From the NCBI GenBank assembly GCA_964058845.1, contig CAXKVR010000203.1, positions 1 through 64,000 on the forward strand: DNA of 64,000 nucleotides, read 5' to 3'. The DNA is from Carex sylvatica. Its lineage: Eukaryota; Streptophyta; Magnoliopsida; Poales; Cyperaceae. Shown piece by piece: positions 59,953 through 64,000 of this stretch. The first letter of the stretch is position 1. Each line of letters starts with the position of its first letter. A program made the position numbers and the translations under genes. A model generated the notes under the pieces. It did not search any database, had not been told where the DNA came from, and saw only the letters and a program-made list of their open reading frames with translations.

Positions 59953-59995
<43 letters not shown>

Positions 59996-60712
59996 GAGAG
60001 GAGGGATCGAGTTACAACAATTTTGAGTTACAACAAAGTTACCACAACCATTTTTTATATTTTCAAAGTCCAAATCGTCGATCCAAACCGTTCAACATGA
60101 TCTCCACAATAAAATGTACTTCCAGATCAAATTTTACATTTTTAGGATTTTTTTACTATTTATTAAGATGGGTACAAAATTCAATGGTCTGAAATTGACT
60201 AGTTTTTGTAAAATACGTAATAAATAGTAAAAAAATATAAAATTTGATCTGCAAGCACATTTTATTATGGAGATCATGTTGAACGGTTTGGATCGATGAT
60301 TTGGACTTTGAAAATGTAAAAAATGATTGTGGTAACTTTGTTGTAACTCAAAATTGTTGTAACTCGATCCCTCCTCATATATATATATAGAGGCTACCAT
60401 TCTTTGTAAATTAAAGTTGGTGTTTTAATTTGTGCTCATATCTCTAGTTTCAAAGTTCAAATAGTCAATTCGAACTTTTCAACATGTTATTCAAATTGAA
60501 ATGTGCTTGAAACCAAATTTTATATTTTTTTTAAAATTTTAAAAAAATAGTAAAAAATTTCTAAAAAATGTAAAATTTGGTCTCCAAGCACATTTCAATT
60601 TGAAGAACATGTTGAGAAGTTCATATTGACTATTTGAACTTTGAAACTAGAGATATGATCGTAAATTAAAATACCTATTTTAATTTGCAAAGCATGGTAG
60701 CCTATCTATCTA

Positions 60713-60747
<35 letters not shown>

Positions 60748-63700
60748 TTATGGGCGAAAAAAATCCCAAACACAAAGGTTGACTGCCAAAAATAGTTTGC
60801 AAATGTGTGGTGAATGAAATGTGGGACAATAGAGGAATTCTCATTTTTCAGTAAATATAATTAATTGGGTACTTTGTCATGATTAAGCTTGATTGTAAAT
60901 TTTCATAAAAAATAACTTTTGTTAACTTGATTACTTTTTACAGGTTTTCTGAGCGTTGATTGTGGGCTTTCCATAAACTCTAGCTATGTTGACAATCGAA
61001 CAAAATTAACTTATATATCCGATGAGCAATTCATCGACACAGGAGTCACATCCCAAATCTCTTCCTCCTACATCATCTCAAATAGCCCACTTAAAGAATT
61101 TGAAACTGTTAGAAGCTTTCCCACTGGAATTCGAAACTGCTACACCTTGAGATCCGTGACAGTAGGCTTTAAGTATCTTATAAGGGCAACATTCTATTAT
61201 GCAAATTATGATAACTTAAATAAACCCCCTACTTTTGATATTTATTTGGGAATCGATTTTTGGGATACAGTAGAAACATCTAATGATGGTGACACTTTTT
61301 ATTATCATGAAATTATTGTCCTTGCTGCCGCCGATTACATACAAGTTTGTCTGGTTAATAAAAATCTCGGCAATCCGTTTATCTCTTCATTACACTTGAG
61401 GCAACTGAATTCGAAAATTTATGAATTCGTCAATGCGACCCAATCTTTGATTTCACTGAAGAGGAAAAATTTAGGAGGAAGCAAATTTTTTTCATTCTTA
61501 CGGTCAGTCTACAAAGATCTATCTCTTGCTTCAATCTTTTCTATTTGTACAATTTATCTAATCATTTTGTGCATAACTACTTGTATTCTTTAAAAAAAAT
61601 ATACTATGTAACAGAAAATAACACCTCTAAAAGATAAATAAGGGGAGCATAGAATTATTTGCCAAAAGAAAATTAAAATAGAATTTTACATTTGTTAATT
61701 ATAATGGAAACATTGACTCATTAAATAGAATCATATATAATAAAGTACTCTTTTTGCTTTCTTCGTTGCTTGATTTGAACCTAAAATAGGTACCCTGATG
61801 ATAAGTATGACCGGTGGTGGTCGACCGAGACATTGAAGGGAACTGCAGAGATCTCAACAAACTCCACCGTACAACCTGATGATGACTTTGAGACCCCCTC
61901 TCTTGTGATGCAGACTGCAGTCACCACTTCAAGTATCCAACAACCTATTAACCTCAATTGGATTGTCAATAACGAGTCCTCCACATATTATTTCATTCTT
62001 CACTTCCATGATGTCCAGCCACCGTCAGCTGGTCGAAGGGAGTTTAATATACATGTTAACGGAATTAAGGCATTCAAGGAACCACTTGACATTCAGGATA
62101 ATCCATGGACCGTTCACTGGAGGACAGGTGCTACTAATTATAATGTCTCAGTGGTTGCTACTTCAAATTCGACTCTTCCACCTCTACTGAATGGATATCA
62201 ACTGTATGAAGTTGCACCCCTGGGGATCCCAACTTATGGTGCAGATGGTAATTTTCTGGACTAATCTTAATTATAATCTTCAAGAGCTACACATAAAAAC
62301 CTTTTCTTATAAAACCTCAAGGATTGGATTATTAAAAAAGTAGCTACACTGTTTTTACTTACAGTCACTGCCATTAATAGTATCAAGAAGGATCATCAGA
62401 TAAAAAAAGGGTGGAGTGGCGATCCTTGTCTTCCAAAAGACTTCATATGGACTGGTGTCAGCTGCACCTCCAACTCATCCAGCATAACAAGGATCACAAC
62501 CTTGTCAGTTCTTTAATCTCTTTCTTATTTATCCCCTATTTTCATAATAAAAGGCTTAAGTGTTAACATTATATTTTCATATTTTTTTGATTTGGAGTTA
62601 TTAGAAGCTGAGAGAATTATAACCAACTTGTGAATTGTTTCATTTTCTTTTCAGAAAATTATCATCTAGTGGATTGACAGGTCCATTGAGTTCTTACTTT
62701 GGAAATCTCAATGCTCTTGTGTCATTGTAAGTGCCTTCAACCTAAGATCCAACACTTTTTCAATTTTTTTATTTAACCATGGAGCCTAATTATTGTGCAT
62801 AATGGATTTGGTATTAAAGCGTATGAACAATTATACTAATTTAAGATTCAACGAACTAAAATTGCTTAAAAGTGAAATTTGGACTAAAGGATAGAGAGCT
62901 AATGTTACATAAAAGTCATTTCAGTAATTTTAGTTTGGTCAAAATACAGTTATATAGAAATAGTAAAACTCGTTACTAATTCACAATCGTGTGGTCGATT
63001 CTGGTCAAACTTGGCCAACCTAGTTGGCTTATCAATTCCAGTCTAACTAGGCCAATCCAGTTTGGTATTGGCCTAGCTTTTCAATCAATTTTCATTGTGG
63101 AAGGACATATTTTAAGTACACTTCTATTTCATTTGTGTTGGGAGAATTGTTTATTTTGACAACATTTGGCTTATATATTGATTAACTTCCATTTAATGTT
63201 TATATCACATCTCTTTACTAACTGTTGCATGTTTCTTTTTCAGGGATTTATCTAGCAATGATTTGTCTGGATCACTGCCTAGTTCTCTAGACCAATTAAC
63301 AGCTCTTACATACCTGTATGCCATTCAATAGTTACCTCAATATCCGGATTCTGTTCTGACTAGAAAGTACTTCATAATTATTTTGTTGATTTTTTCAGTG
63401 ATATTAGAGGAAATAGCAAGATCTCGACCAGCCTTCCTCCCGGGCTTCAGAAGAAACAAGAAAATGGAATCCTAACATATAAGTAATTTTTTTTAATTCC
63501 TTTCTCAGATTCTGTAAAATGGCGGTAACTTCTATTCATTTATAACATATGAATATAAATAAATATAGATATGTACCTATAATCAAGTAGTTACAAAATA
63601 ATTTTAGTCAAACAAAAACAAAAAACATATCCCAACAACTGAGAGAGAAGAGCTAGCGACTGGTCATGCATTGCTGGCTGTGAGAGACATGTTAGCACGT

Positions 63701-64000
63701 TAGCTTTCCATATATAAAAAAAAGGGTTTGTTTGATGACTCCAGTAAACATCTTTCTTTTTAATGCTTCAATATAAATTTTGAACCATTATGGAAGGCAC
63801 TACTAATTAATTTCCATTGACATTTTATTCTTTAATGCTTTGGATGTTAGGTTTGGAGATATAAATCCGACTCCATCTACTTCTTCTAAGAAGAATATTA
63901 TAATTATAATATCAATTGTGGTGGTAGTCCTGTTGCTGGTTATAATTGCAGTTGTCGTTGCAATTGTATGTTGTTTGAGGAAGAAGCGTAAGTTCTGTTT
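57237..64000 (+). CDS. Malectin-like LRR receptor-like kinase, tandem paralogue, 5' part (runs off the window)
   Basis: Eight exons are visible: 57237-57312, 60944-61502, 61790-62247, 62365-62503, 62655-62726, 63244-63315, 63399-63482 and 63851-63987. Exons 2 to 7 have exactly the same lengths and phases as in kinase 1. The protein begins MVWCRSILLLIF with a signal peptide ending near VQS. It continues through the malectin-like domain (FLSVDCGLS, YPDDKYDRWW), GWSGDPC, three LRR exons and a membrane span longer by four residues (SIVVVVLLLVIIAVVVAIVC). The frame is intact throughout. The kinase domain lies beyond position 64000. Compared with kinase 1, the exon 2/3 junction codes FLR-YP instead of FLG-YP, and intron 1 is 3631 bp instead of 268 bp because of transposon insertions. 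Confidence 0.9.
57514..58825. mobile_element. Non-autonomous Mutator-like element with 9-bp target duplication in intron 1 of kinase 2
   Basis: The element is bordered by GATTATTTA at 57505-57513 and 58826-58834, an exact 9-bp duplication. Both ends start CGGTGAT(A/T)(A/T)TTATTAATAC and form terminal inverted repeats of about 280-350 bp that share CAATTGCCC, GGGCGGTCCACTATT, GATATATTTATGAGTGATGT and CAGTTGGATATCACAAGTCT. The left arm holds an extra 70 bp containing a second copy of CGGTCCACTATT. Long repeats and a 9-bp duplication are the Mutator signature. The 700-bp middle codes for nothing recognisable. Confidence 0.85.
58873..58940. repeat. Direct duplicate of 59902-59968
   Basis: The word AATTAATCATTTTATATTAG and the following GAGCAGGAAATATAAATCAT, ATATGTGTCCAAATA occur at both places, about 1029 bp apart. 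They flank the block that contains the 59046 element. Confidence 0.85.
58935..59045. repeat. ACAT/AC/AT microsatellite cluster
   Basis: Mixed (CATA)n, (CA)n and (TA)n runs. The open frames across it on both strands are artefacts of the repeat. Confidence 0.9.
59046..59854. mobile_element. Probable hAT-like MITE, split by a foldback element
   Basis: The left end CTATGTTGCATGGATACGGG is answered by a complement of the right end that reads CTATGTTATTCCGATACTCC. GATAC/GTATC words crowd both subterminal regions (CGTATCGGATATGATACG, TATCAGAGCCATATCGG). Without the family A element inside (59154-59562) it would be about 400 bp. No convincing target duplication is seen in the microsatellite flanks. 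Confidence 0.5.
59154..59562. mobile_element. Foldback MITE, family A, with GAGGGGGGATCC ends
   Basis: The arms start GAGGGGGGATCCACTTACAA and are perfectly inverted at the right border. The core has CGTCGATCCAAACCGTTAGA, GGAGACCAAATTTTATATTT and TTTATTAAGATGGGTACAAA, all paired with the right arm. The loop is near 59350. It is nested within the 59046 element. Confidence 0.75.
59998..60376. mobile_element. Foldback MITE, family A, with GAGGAGGGATCG ends
   Basis: The arms begin GAGGAGGGATCGAGTTACAA and are inverted at 60376. The core words are those of the 59154 copy (CGTCGATCCAAACCGTTCAA, GATCAAATTTTACATTTT, TTTACTATTTATTAAGATGG). It is flanked by (TA)n on both sides. Confidence 0.75.
60391..60703. 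mobile_element. Foldback MITE, family A, with AGGCTACCAT ends
   Basis: AGGCTACCATTCTTTGTAAA at the left is inverted at the right as ...GCATGGTAGCCT. The core has TCAAATTGAAATGTGCTTGA and TGTAAAATTTGGTCTCCAAG in opposing arms. It lies 14 bp from the previous element and is bordered by (TA)n and, on the right, (CT)n(TA)n. Confidence 0.75.

Noticed and set aside
1..64000. Full-length tRNA or rRNA genes
   Set aside because: Reading for cloverleaf A/B box patterns and conserved rRNA words gave nothing. The only tRNA-related sequence is the retrotransposon primer site.

Overview
This window is nuclear DNA of a flowering plant. The evidence is AT-rich, repeat-choked intergenic DNA, GT-AG introns splitting conserved plant genes, and plant-only families: an FLZ zinc finger, a DUF1677 protein, GNOM, plastid ferredoxin C1 and malectin-LRR receptor kinases. 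I cannot place it more precisely by eye, nor decide monocot against eudicot.

Layout. Positions 1-2100 carry exon 1 of an FLZ (MARD1-like) gene on the minus strand, whose reading frame appears broken exactly at its splice junction. Positions 2100-15100 are a 13-kb repeat desert with foldback elements, a CACTA-like MITE, a hAT-like MITE and two nearly perfect adjacent 420-bp hairpins. Positions 15100-35200 are the gene-rich core: DUF1677 (+), an ARM-repeat-type mitochondrial protein (+, 6 exons), a Myb/SANT-like protein (-, 3 exons), a complete GNOM-type ARF-GEF (-, 4 exons, 1435 aa), a glyoxalase/VOC protein (+, 4 exons) sharing an intergenic promoter region with GNOM, and ferredoxin C1 (-, 1 exon). 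Positions 36100-44870 are one nested transposon stack four levels deep. Positions 45500-48400 hold a diverged tandem repeat, a dead FAR1/MULE transposase fragment, a CACTA end and an orphan copy of a receptor-kinase promoter. Positions 48400-64000 carry two tandem malectin-LRR receptor kinases in head-to-tail orientation. The first is complete (13 exons, 908 aa). The second runs off the window after exon 8 and has its first intron expanded from 268 to 3631 bp by a pile of transposons.

Function. The core genes are housekeeping or signalling genes with unrelated roles (vesicle trafficking, plastid electron transfer, small-molecule detoxification, stress signalling). I see no operon-like or cluster logic apart from the tandem kinase pair. 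The most distinctive feature is a family of long-armed hairpin elements that share an inner core but carry different ends, scattered through intergenic DNA and introns (about ten copies here). A second hairpin family is built on the same plan. All exon boundaries are my own reading of splice consensus, frame continuity and family similarity. No RNA data or database search was available.
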